Source: Megalobrama amblycephala | Lineage: Eukaryota; Chordata; Actinopteri; Cypriniformes; Xenocyprididae | Assembly: GCF_018812025.1 (NCBI RefSeq) | Contig: NC_063045.1 | Coordinates: 13,007,884 to 13,071,883 of the forward strand | DNA length: 64,000 nucleotides | Reading direction: 5' to 3' | Part shown: positions 54,040 to 64,000 of the stretch, in pieces | Layout: each line of letters opens with the position of its first letter | Numbering within the stretch: position 1 is the first letter of the stretch | Made by a program: the position numbers and the translations under genes | The notes under the pieces: model-generated | Told to the model about the DNA's origin: nothing | Seen by the model: the letters and a program-made list of their open reading frames with translations, nothing else | The model's database searches: none

Positions 54040-54555
54040 TTCACAAAGACTTCGAGTGACCGTTGATTTGCATTAAGGAGTGCGTTAATTTTATGTTGCA
54101 TAGTAATTAAAAACTCAAGGCAAGCATGTAAAACAAACAGCAATATTTCACAGCATTTCGGAATGGCTCCCAATGTGCAAAGTAAATTGGAATTAAATAA
54201 ATAAAGTCATGTTAAAAGGTGGAGCGCATTTGTGCATGGAAGTGTTTTATTTCAGTTCTTTTTTTTTTTTTTTTTTGGCTTGGCTTGGCTGGCCTTTACA
54301 ACAGCCAAAGTTCCAATTTACGGAATTAATATTGTTTATATTATTTTTCAAGCAATATGTGTTTACAGCATTTGCCGTCACGTTGGACTGTTGTAAAGGC
54401 TTTGCACATTGAGAGCCAGTCAGAAATGTTGTGAAATATTGCTGTTTTACGTGTTGCCATGAGTTCAGTTTTAATCACTATGCAACATATATAAAATTAA
54501 TGCACTCCTTAATGCAAATCAACGGTCGCTCGAAGTTATTGTGAAAACTGTAAAG
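54040..54555. repeat. Large inverted repeat 2 kb upstream of hoxc6b
   Basis: The left arm (54040-54185) includes CGTTGATTTGCATTAAGGAG and CAGCAATATTTCACA. The right arm (54395-54555) includes TGTGAAATATTGCTG and CTCCTTAATGCAAATCAACG. The arms are about 150 bp with small differences and a 200-bp loop. The minus-strand frame 53895-54173 lies largely in one arm, and I do not accept it as a gene. Confidence 0.8.
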
Positions 54556-54559
54556 TATA

Positions 54560-55770
54560 TATTAAGTAGAAACATCTTACATTGACAAAGGTAAAAAACG
54601 ACATTTGCAACACGACATAAATGAATTAACAAGAATAATGATAACAACTGCAACTACTACTAATAAGACATTAAACATTGTAAAACGAAAGGGAAATAAA
54701 TGTGTTAGATTATATACTTATAATTACAAATATACTTACAAATATACTTATAAAATATATATTTTTACTTTGAGCAAAAAATTTGTTAATTATTAGTTAT
54801 TATATAACTTAAAACATTTTTTATTTAATCCAGAACACTAAAATATTGTGGATGTACCGATGATTTTCCAAATAGTGAAGCTCCCATCCTGCTCCTTCAG
54901 GTGAACTTTTGACCTTATGAAATGAGTGCTTGGATGCCTGCAAATAATGCTGTTTTTGTTCAAGATTTGTACATGTTGTCATTCACAGATCCTGCTAAAG
55001 ATAACTGCTATCAGTATAGCCTACTGCCGTTTTTAAACGTTATAAGATTTAGAATTCATCATTTTACATACATTTACATTTATACTAAGTGTGTGGGCAT
55101 CCTTAGGATTCTATAGCTATTGGTTGGAAATGCGCGGATTGTTTATATTGATGCATTTATTTATTCTTTCATTTGCAAGAGTTATGAGTGATTGATAATG
55201 CAATGAGTCCTCTTACTTTAGCTGTTTTCTTAAGACAATTCTCTAAACTTCTATAAACTTGGCTGCTATTCAAATAGTATTTGAAGCCCACGATATCTCA
55301 CATTTGAATTAATGGGAGGTTTTTAACAAGTGTGGTAATATTTTGCTCATATTATGTCGTTTGTATTACTGAATTTACTGAATGACCCAATTTATGTTTT
55401 TTAGCCTAATTTTTATTTTACTGCGGTATGTAGGCTATGCCACTCAGAGGACATTGCCTCTAAATTAATGGAGAGAAACGCTGAGGACGAATCATATATT
55501 AATGAAATGAACACTAGATGGCAGTGCTGCCTCCATAAATGTCTACAAAGAGAAGTTATTTTAGGGTTTTGGCTACTTCTCATTCTGATGTCTTTTGGTA
55601 TTCGCTGGCATCTATTTTAAAACTAAAATATAGTTCAAATAGACTATTTTCTATAGCCTATAAAAATAATCTCTTCGTTTATTTAAATGTCGAAGAGACA
55701 TAAGTCTATGTATGTAAAACGGTGTTTGTTAATAAACTGACTCAAAAGTTATCCAAAGCGGAGAAGCACG
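54560..55770. other. hoxc6b upstream region, nothing coding
   Basis: AT-rich with short repeats. I looked for hoxc8-, c9- or c10-like homeobox remnants on the minus strand and saw none. Confidence 0.4.
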
Positions 55771-55777
55771 AACTTAC

Positions 55778-55900
55778 CGACGCTCGACACGCTTTTCTCG
55801 TGACGCACAATGATGGATCCGGCTGCATAGCTCCTGACGAGAGGGCGGGGGATGATCGCGAGCGCTCGAGAATTAACAAGCATGTTCTCAAATTAGGTAA
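55778..55900 (-). other. hoxc6b: Candidate upstream non-coding exon / promoter of hoxc6b
   Basis: A GC-rich island with several CpGs (GGGCGGGGGATGATCGCGAG on +) contrasts with its AT-rich surroundings. On the minus strand it ends in a strong donor, GTCG|GTAAGT (junction 55778/55777). Mammalian Hoxc4-c6 genes use a distant upstream promoter with a spliced leader exon; this could be the fish counterpart. The transcription start and the acceptor used are unknown. Confidence 0.3.
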
Positions 55901-56680
55901 TCCACATTTGGTGATAATCCACTCATGTTTCCTTTAGTGCAAAGACAACGCTCTCGACTAGTGACGTCTTCTTTCGAAACTAAAACTATACCTTTGAAGA
56001 CCAAATGCAGTGAGAGAGGTAATGAGAGAGGAAGGGATAGACTGTCATGTCAATTATTAAGGTTGCTGTTGCAGTTGTAAGACTAAAAAAAATGAATGTT
56101 CCGTGTTCAGCCTGATGGGGAACGAATAAGATCGGGGCAGAGAGAACTGTATAAAGTTCATTATTATGGAGAGGACACCATGTGACTTAGCACAGCCAAT
56201 CCATTCCTTGGCTAAGTCGTAAACTTTTATTACATAGCTGTAAATTTTTCAGGAATGTTTCGCCTTCTTTCTATGCTAGACGACCACTTTTCTTGCTAAT
56301 CCAGTATTTCATAGCATATGAATGCAATTAAATTCTCATGTGTAGTCTTCAGACTTGCATTATTTTATTTAAGTTGTTATTTGTGTGTACAAATTAGGAT
56401 TACATTAAAATAGATTTATAATCATTGCACGCGTATTATCAGCTTTTAACTTTTTTCTTAGGGTTATAACTTAGAGAACGGTTAAAAATATATAACATCA
56501 CCTTAATTAAAAGTAGCCTTCAAACAAAATGACAGTAGGCTAAATAATATAAATATTCACTATCTTAAATTCGGCGTGTTGTTACCCAGTGTAGATTCGA
56601 TGTGTCTGAATATCAAGAGAATAGACGGTAATTATATTAATCAAAAAACAAAAACATTGGAATCAAAAATACATACACAC

Positions 56681-56684
<4 letters not shown>

Positions 56685-56759
<75 letters not shown>
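56685..56759. repeat. (TA)n microsatellite
   Basis: About 75 bp of nearly pure TA. The frames crossing it on both strands are artefacts. Confidence 0.95.
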
Positions 56760-56761
<2 letters not shown>

Positions 56762-58560
56762 ACTTTATGGCGTATTATACGTACGATACGCCAAAACTCA
56801 TTTTGGCGTATATATTCTACGAGATTACAAACTCGTACTATTGGATACGCATTCTCATGTGATCGTGTTGCATTGGGAGATTTGTCCATGTATACATACA
56901 GATATAGTCTGTTTATACAAAATTGTTCTGGTCCTGAGTAGGCCTAATACTATTTTGTAGGTCTCACTAATAAACTTATCAGCTCTTTATAGAGTGCCAA
57001 AAACCTGAAATAGTGTCAAATAAAGAAATCACTATTGGAGTACTCCAAGATCAGGTTAAACGAATGATCCTGCTAATTAAATATTCAGTGTTCAACAGAA
57101 GTTAAGCTCAGTTCAGCATTTGTGGGATAGTGTTGATACCTCAAATTAGACTCAAAAACCTCAAAGCAAAAACCGAGGTTGCTTTTTGGAGGATATAAAA
57201 GCAGAAATGTGAAGCTCGCATTTCATTTAAGGACTAACATCAAGTCTTATGTTAAAACGTGTGCATAATTTAAGCTGTGTTTATGAAGTTGTAAAAGCGA
57301 CAAAACGGTACAATTCGTGGTCTGCAAAGCGATTTTTCCATGCTAAAATCATGTTAACACGCATACTGGTTACTATTTGGCCCAATTAACTTTACATCCA
57401 GTGTAAGTGTCTCACTAATGCAGATTTCTGCTTATTTTTAAGACAAGGGACAAGTGGAAATGAATTGTTATGGTAATCAACATCATGCCACAAATGCAGT
57501 TGTTATATGCTGAATTCGGAATATGCCTATATCCTAATGAGAGATGTTTCCTTTTTTTCAATTTACTGGAACTTTTGCCAAAAAGTTGCTATAATAACCA
57601 ACCAACTGAACAAGTAGTTTTTTCATTAGAAAATGCCAGAACAAAACATGTTTAACTAAACCAATAATGAAATATTAACGTTAAAGCTGCATTTCAAGAA
57701 GTATTTGCAGTCTTTAGAAAAGTTGTTGTTGGAACAGAAACTGAATTAAGTAAAATATATGTAATAGAATGAATTAAGGGTAATTGGGACATGAGGTCAA
57801 ATGGGACAGTATAATAGCCTGCAGAGTTTATTTTCTCGCCTAATGAGTGAAAATACCTTTTTTGCTGAGCCTGCAGACTGAGACCATAATCAAAATTGGA
57901 TGCCATCATTGGTGTGGCATCATGTAGGTGTGCATTAAGCAGGAAGCTGGCCCTTCATGAAGTGAGGAAAATGACATAAGCTTAGTTTTCATAACAAGGC
58001 CATAAAATTGTCATATTGCATGAACCTTTGATGGAAATATGAATATATTACTGCAAAAAAAAAAAAAAAAAAAATCTAATTTCTATTTTCAGAATTAGGT
58101 TGTTTTTATGTTGTCCTATCCACCCAAATACAATTTGGTGTTTTTGGTGATTGGGACAGTGCTTAAAGGCTTTGCTAATTAAGAAAATTATTAACCTTGC
58201 AACAGAGAACCATTCTGTCTGCTTTAAATTGGTGGTTCCCACCCTCTTCATTTGTGCATCCCCTAATCAATCACAAAAACGCCCAGAGCTGGATTTTGCT
58301 CAAATAAAACAACATATATGAAAATCTGAATTTTTAACTGATTTTGTTGTAGTAATACACCATATCAATGTCCCCATCAAATGTTTGTGTAGATTAAATG
58401 TATTTGTCAAACAGTTTTTTGGGGAATGGGGCCACCCAACATTTCACCAAAATCGTTTTCTTCATGGCGTCTTAATGATGAACAGAAAAAGGAAATCTTG
58501 CATATGAACATATATCAATGAAATATGAACTGCAGCCCCAATGAGTTGATGTCAAATACA
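56760..58560. other. Intergenic, no gene seen
   Basis: A fragment with GGCGTAT/ATACGCC motifs (56767-56850) resembles 46395-46545. Poly(A) at 58056-58073. No coding signal. Confidence 0.4.
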
Positions 58561-58584
58561 TGCTGTGCGTTTTTTACAATCGGG

Positions 58585-59219
58585 TATAGGTTGTAACACA
58601 TGCTGGGGTAAGTTGTAACAAACAAAAAAGCAAAAAACAGGCCCCATTATGCAATATACTTCAAAAATAGGTTTATTGAAACAATCCAGAACAATGCCTC
58701 TCTGTGACTGACTATAACTCAAATCCATTGCGAGTTTGACTCAGTAGTGTTTGTAAAGAACAAACTTTCTTAACGGTATTTAATGAACACTCGAATCTAG
58801 TGTACCTGTGTACAGAACATGTAGGTCTAATAAAAAACACTCGGTGTGTATGTGAGTTTGTGTGCGTGAATATTCAGAGTCACAATGGTGACAAATGAAT
58901 GTTGTTAACCCTATAGAGAGGGCAGGTTTCATATTGGGCACATTTTACCCTTCCTTTGTCTTTTAGTTTCCAAATGGCTCCATACAAACAACACAGAAGT
59001 TTTCTGAGGTCTCAGAATCCTCACCACGGGCTTTCAACATTTTCTTCGCAGCTGATCTGTCCTTTCCTTCTTTGACCTCATCACACTGGAAACCAGACAC
59101 ACATCTGTCTTTTTTATTGTCTAAGCATTCTGTAAAAGTATTAAATAGAAACTGTTCTTATCCCTGATTGGTGGAATTTGGGGTGTTATTACCCTCTCCA
59201 TGTTACCCGGTGTCCCCTA
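58585..59219. mobile_element. Possible TA-type element end
   Basis: GGGGTAAGTTGTAACA near 58603 and a terminus TTACCCGGTGTCCCCTA ending near 59219 recall the element at 17292-18779, but a clear left boundary was not found. Confidence 0.35.
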
Positions 59220-59221
59220 CT

Positions 59222-59985
59222 CGGGCACGTTCAAGCTCAAACCGGTGCGCAACGTTTTGCTACGGTTTCCGTGTTGAACGACATGTTTCCTGGAAATGGT
59301 GTGCAACAGGTTTGAGATACGTTTTCTCTTGTTTGGTGGGTGTGTCAGAAATGTTAGCCCAATCAGCATCAACGTGCATATGAACCACGCGGTATTACAT
59401 AAACAGCTCCTAAATGTAATAAACATCTAAATAAATTCACAAGAGTGAGTACATTGTTTGCACATGTTTATTTACTTTAATGGCAAAATAACGTAATAAG
59501 AGCACACGTATAGATCTGGAACTTCTTTAAGTCTGTCTAAATATCATTTAGTAATTGCAATGTCTTCTGGTCCATATCCTTTCCTTAGGAAGGTGTGCTA
59601 GACACTGATTGATGTAACATAAAAATACTATATTTATATATTTTGCTATTGTATTGTAGAGTGATACTTTCATAAACTTTCATAAACATAAAGACAATTG
59701 TTGGATCACAATAATTAGGAACCACAGTTTCCACAAATCCCTTCACTCTATTGAGATGTTTTATTCTGGACGGCAAGGGCAGTGACTGTAACATCGAGCG
59801 TATTTTGCAATATTAAACACGTATTTATACCAACTTCATCAGGCTCCGTAAAATTCTTCAAAGAACACAAAGAATGGCCTTATCAGCTGCCGTAGTTGCA
59901 TCTCTTGCGTCATCAGAACGGGGTGTTCAACGCACCACCGTTTCCGTTTAAAAAACGTTTTGCAACGTTTTGTCAGGGCTGAACG
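59222..59985. mobile_element. Foldback/MITE, about 760 bp
   Basis: The left CGGGCACGTTCAAGCTCAAA ... GCAACGTTTTGC ... CGGTTTCCGTGTTGAACG is mirrored at the right by GTTCAACGCACCACCG...TTGCAACGTTTTG...GGCTGAACGCAGCCC. Non-coding. Confidence 0.65.
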
Positions 59986-61079
59986 CAGCCCTGGTTACAG
60001 CAGCAAGCATCTTTCAGAGAAAGGAACGCTGCTCCCTGCTGGTGAATAGTTGCAAATTCATACTCTGACATCAGTTGCCCAACCATGGTCCAGTTCACAT
60101 TTGGGATATATCCTTTATCTGACACAGGCCTTGAAGGGCCTTGAAGTTTCTACCGCCGAGCTCATAAGTTAAATCAAGTCTGATTAGAAATACAAACTGT
60201 GCAGTGTTGGGAGAACTTCAACTAGGTTGGAAAACACTGCTATAAATTATGAACGATTAATGTTACCATGTAAATAACAATAGAGAACAGAAATAGAAGA
60301 ATAAAAATAGAATAGTAGGCTATAGATATGAGCATGAATAACACACCGGAGCATGAATAATATAGTCTACATTTACTGAGCGCCGATGATGAGCGATCTT
60401 GCTCATTTATTTCCAAATTTCTTTGTCCGTATGGTCATAAGGGGTGTGTGTTTATCTCAGACATAGCAATCGAGCTCAGAGTGCTGGTGTAGGCAAGGGC
60501 AACGCTTTGAGGCCACAGTGACACCTTGTGGTGTGACCAAACCAAGTGCAAGAGGTGTGCGGACGTGTCTTTGCATTGAATTAATGGCTTAGAGATGGGC
60601 AATATGGCCAAAATCTTATATCACGGTTTAAGTCATTTAATATCACTATAGGCTACCTGTATGTATATAGGGCAACCATACATAGCCTACTCTTTATTCT
60701 GAATATGGCTGTAAAACAATCGTCCGCTCGGGATTTCTACAATGTTTTGGCAAACATGAAAAATCGCATCTTCAACAGATCTGAAACAGACAAGGAAGCG
60801 CGTGAAATTATCCAGGATTAATCACATTTAATGTAAATGCGCTCGATGGGGCTGATAAGAGCTTGCATTTATTGCCGATGAGACTCGGAACGTGGAGAGA
60901 AATCAGCGCACATTTCACTCAAATTAACGCAATATCGATCAACGCGTTTGAAACGCGACTGCAAATTCAGTTTACATTCGCGTTTCCTGATTTTGCGTGT
61001 AACATGAGACACTTCAAATGCTTAAAATCTTAACAATATTAAGATTTTTATGTTTTTCGAAGCCTCTTCTGGTAGGCAG

Positions 61080-61436
61080 CATTTATTTGATCAAAATACA
61101 TTATAGCCTAATAATATTTCACAATAGTTACTTTTTTAATGTACATGAATTGTTTATGTAAATATATTTAAAGTGTAATTTATTCTTGTGATGGAAAAGC
61201 TGAATTTTCAGCATCATTACTCCATTCTTCAGTGTCAAATGATTCTTCAGAAATCATTCTAATATGATGATTTGCTGCTCAAGATATATTTCTGATTATT
61301 ATTATCAATGTTGAAAACAGTTCTGCTTAATATTGCTGTAGAAATCGCGATACACAAGAACTCAAAATTTGGGGCAAATAAATAAGAATAATGCTTTACT
61401 CAGCAAGGACGCATTACATTGATCAAAAAACAAAAC

Positions 61437-61492
<56 letters not shown>

Positions 61493-61905
61493 CATCAAAA
61501 ACGATTTAGAATTCAAACAACTGTTGTTAATTAAACTTTCTATTCACCAAACTATCCTGGGGAAAATGTATAATGGTCTTCAGCAGTTTTCAACAATGAT
61601 AATACGATAATAAGAACCATTACTGATAAATTAACAATGAACACCAATATTAATTAAAAATAACTGAGCACCAAGTCAGCATATTTAATGATTTCTGAAA
61701 GTTCGTGTGACACTGAGGACGAAGTAATGATGCTGAAAATTCAGCTTTGCGTCACATGAATAAATTACATTTTAAAATGTATTAAAATATAAAATTCAAT
61801 TCAATATTTTTATTTAAAAAAAAAGTAACCATTTCATTTCATATTATTGTTTTTACTGTATTTTTGATCACACTTCAAAAACATTAAAACAGTATTTCAA
61901 ACTTC
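61080..61905. mobile_element. Third copy of the foldback family
   Basis: The AGCTGAATTTTCAGCATCAT block near 61198 and its inverted copy near 61728-61748 match the arms of 3467-4707. A (CAA)n tract is embedded at 61436-61492. Confidence 0.7.
61436..61492. repeat. (CAA)n microsatellite
   Basis: About 18 CAA units. The poly-Gln frame across it is inside the repeat element and is not a gene. Confidence 0.95.
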
Positions 61906-62246
61906 TGCTTGGTAGATTGTGTCTGTTGTTGGATTTGCTGTTGTTATTTGTCAATTTACACATTACATTTGAATTTTGATAGTTATAAGAACTCCATACT
62001 GAGTATTTGGATGAGTTGATAATTTAATTGACTAAGCTTGTATACATCTAGGCTACTTGAAACTAAATTTCTAGGTCTACGTTTCTCGAATCATGTTGTA
62101 TCTTGCCATATATAGTCTAAATGGTTAATTATTAGCTTACATAACATACGTACCAGCGCATGCACATACATGAAAGGGTCGTATAAAGACCAATTGTTGC
62201 TTTGTTAGATGTCGTGTTCAACGGGATTGCAGTGTGCAAAGCTACA

Positions 62247-63246
62247 CTCTTAAAAATTGCTGTTAATTTACGGCAAAATTTTAACAGTATAATCCTGTTA
62301 TATTAAAAAGCAGCACATTGCTGTTTTTTTACGGTTGGTGAAATGACGTAGACAAATGTAAACAGCATTTTCCCGTATTTATTCCACGAAGGAAAGAAAA
62401 CAGTACTTAACAGTATTTTTGGAACTGAAAACTGCAGCGAGCACATGCAACGAGCACATTTTCATCCGTCTTTACACTGATATAACCGGTGAGTGCACAT
62501 TTTCCTTGCTCCTTTTACACAAGATAGGCTACACGTTTGCAATTGCAAATAACTGTGATAATTGTGGATGCTGAGCTTATAACTGTTTTATACATTCATT
62601 TCAGTGCCAAACCGTCAACGTGCAATCTGCGTCACAGAGTGGAGCTGGATTTCTGATTCAGAGATTTCCCGATTACAAGGTGAGTTCAGTATATAACGAT
62701 TATCTATCAATCTATCTATATATATATAATTTCAAAAATGATATACTATTAACTCTTCTGCAAAGTAAGCCTTTAACATCATAGCAACAAAGTAATATCG
62801 ATGTATTTGTAACGCGCTGAAATTGTCGTCATCTTGTTTGCTAATTTTAGCTTGAGATCTTTTCATTTATTGCCTAATATAGGCTACATTTAGTTTATAT
62901 TAGACAAAACGTTGATTTCGGTAACGTTGTGCTTGCAAATTTGGGTAAGCTTGTTCTAATTTGTACATAACTGTATTATGAGGGGAGTTTTTCTTTACTA
63001 GTGTTGCTGTTTTGTTTCTTTAGTGTTGGCTGTATTTTGGATTGCTTCGATCCAAGTTAGCTTGATAGAATAAGTTGCGCGTTACAATACTCAGTAAGAA
63101 TAATTCCTGTTAATTTTTTTGTGTTGATGGGTGGTTAATGCATGTATTGTAATGTTACTTTGCCTAGTACAGTAGGCTAAAGGACATTTTATTTCAGTGG
63201 ATTTTTTTTTTTTGTTGCTGAGATTTTCATGCATTTGACTGGTCAG
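62247..63246 (+). other. Spliced 5' leader of the zinc-finger gene, beginning at a TIR-like sequence
   Basis: TGCTGTTAATTTACGGCAAA near 62258 resembles the terminus of a cyprinid DNA transposon. Non-coding exons are inferred at roughly 62260-62488 (donor CCG|GTGAGT) and 62605-62679 (acceptor CATTTCAG, donor AAG|GTGAGT). A third acceptor, GACTGGTCAG, ends at 63246, one base before the ATG. The exon structure is inference from splice sites only. Confidence 0.5.
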
Positions 63247-63247
63247 C

Positions 63248-64000
63248 ATGTTTGCGTGTCAGTTATGTGGGCAGCAATGCAGTACTCCAGTGGCCTATGT
63301 GAAGCACATGAGGATTCACAGCAATATCCCTAACTTGTTTCTTCATTGTTGCATCCAGGACTGTAACAGGAAGTTTGTGAAATTAGCAGCTTTGAAATCA
63401 CATCTTTACAGACACCACAATGATTGTGTGGTGGTGCCTAGATCACATGTGTACCCTCCAGTAGACTTTGCATGCCATGTTGACTTGTGTAGTGCTAAAT
63501 GTGATACACTAACTCAGTTTTATTCCCATCTTAAAGTGCACATTAAAGAGGGACGAAGAGTGACATGCCCCTTTAAGCAGTGTGATAAAACATTTTCAGT
63601 GATATCCACCTTTACCTCTCACATATCAAGGAAACATAAAAATTCAACAGAGGTAAACCTAAATGAATCCATTGTTGCCACATCACTTGTGACTGAAGCT
63701 GAAAGCTTGCAAAACATTGACAGTGATATGATGACAGAGGAACAAACTGGTGTAGTTGGAAATAGTGAGAATTTGGAGGTTAGTCCAGAAAATATCAATG
63801 AGACGTTATTTTTGAAGAATCTTGCTCTCTTTTATCTGAAATTACAGGCTAAGTTATTGCTTCCTTCTTCAGTCATTCAGAATATCATTGAAGACATGCA
63901 GTCAGTTTATGATGTCAACCAGTCACATCTACTTTTCAAACTAAATGAGAAATTGGTTGCACTTGGGGTTCCAGAGGCTTCCATTAATGATGTCATGGAC
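63248..64000 (+). CDS. C2H2 zinc-finger protein, 5' part, runs off the window
   Basis: An open frame of 251 codons begins with ATG at 63248 and continues past the window end without a stop. Four C2H2-type fingers fill the first 132 residues: C4-C7-H20-H24; C34/C35-C39-H52-H56/57; a third with the spacing FACHVDLC ... HLKVH; a fourth CPFKQC ... HISRKH. A polar linker follows. Then comes a helical Leu-rich block (FLKNLALFYLKLQAKLLLP, near residue 190) and a second (HLLFKLNEKL). I recall this finger-plus-helix architecture as a multicopy cyprinid protein type, probably mobile-element encoded, but I cannot name the superfamily. It is not a Hox gene and lies inside the HoxCb interval upstream of hoxc6b. 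No frameshifts are seen, so it may be young or active. Confidence 0.75.
   Translation, partial: MFACQLCGQQCSTPVAYVKHMRIHSNIPNLFLHCCIQDCNRKFVKLAALKSHLYRHHNDCVVVPRSHVYPPVDFACHVDLCSAKCDTLTQFYSHLKVHIKEGRRVTCPFKQCDKTFSVISTFTSHISRKHKNSTEVNLNESIVATSLVTEAESLQNIDSDMMTEEQTGVVGNSENLEVSPENINETLFLKNLALFYLKLQAKLLLPSSVIQNIIEDMQSVYDVNQSHLLFKLNEKLVALGVPEASINDVMD

Noticed and set aside
53895..54173. 92-codon minus-strand frame upstream of hoxc6b
   Set aside because: It lies largely within one arm of an inverted repeat, with no recognised domain and no splice or start support.
61905..61960. GGTAGATTGTGTCTGTTGTTGG looked a little like mir-196, a Hox-cluster microRNA
   Set aside because: The seed does not match mature mir-196, no complementary arm is present, and it lies at the edge of a foldback repeat.

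Overview
This looks like teleost nuclear DNA, most likely from a cyprinid (zebrafish/carp-like) fish. It is AT-rich, genes are split by GT-AG introns, and it is packed with foldback/MITE families I know from cyprinid genomes. The anchor genes are hnrnpa1, smug1 and hoxc6. Human chromosome 12 carries HOXC-SMUG1-CBX5-HNRNPA1 in the same relative order. Only a hoxc6 gene is intact at the 3' end of the Hox cluster here. That fits the teleost-duplicated HoxCb cluster, whose known zebrafish content is c6b, c11b, c12b and c13b. The exact species cannot be read from the sequence.

Layout: (1) 531-7945, + strand: the 3' two thirds of hnrnpa1 (RRM2, Gly-rich exons, M9 nuclear shuttling signal, 3' UTR exons). 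An apparent one-base insertion sits just before the expected stop. (2) 8-15.4 kb: intergenic, with DNA-transposon remnants. (3) 15619-17118, +: a two-exon CALHM-type (calcium homeostasis modulator) channel gene of 298 codons. (4) 17.3-35.6 kb: no intact gene; a mosaic of TA-flanked, foldback, Tc1-like and LINE fragments. cbx5, expected between hnrnpa1 and smug1, was not found. (5) 35673-39329, +: complete smug1 (uracil-DNA glycosylase, 281 aa) with a hAT-type element in its intron. (6) 39.4-44.2 kb: transposon debris. (7) 44.27-48.71 kb, - strand: two decayed Hox homeobox genes in collinear order, assigned to hoxc4b and hoxc5b. (8) 50897-51934, -: intact hoxc6b (231 aa), with a possible upstream exon near 55.8 kb. 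(9) 52-62 kb: microsatellites, inverted repeats and MITEs. (10) 62247-64000, +: the 5' end of a spliced C2H2 zinc-finger gene that runs off the window and is probably carried by a mobile element.

The most interesting observation is the pair of Hox relics 3' of hoxc6b. They keep homeobox helix 1/helix 3 signatures, paralogue-specific tails, the hoxc5 PWM-KLH exon end and plausible splice sites, but carry in-frame stops and deletions. They suggest that the anterior half of HoxCb decayed in place rather than being cleanly deleted.

The genes do not form a functional pathway. They are syntenic neighbours: an RNA-processing factor, an ion channel, a DNA-repair enzyme and a patterning transcription factor.
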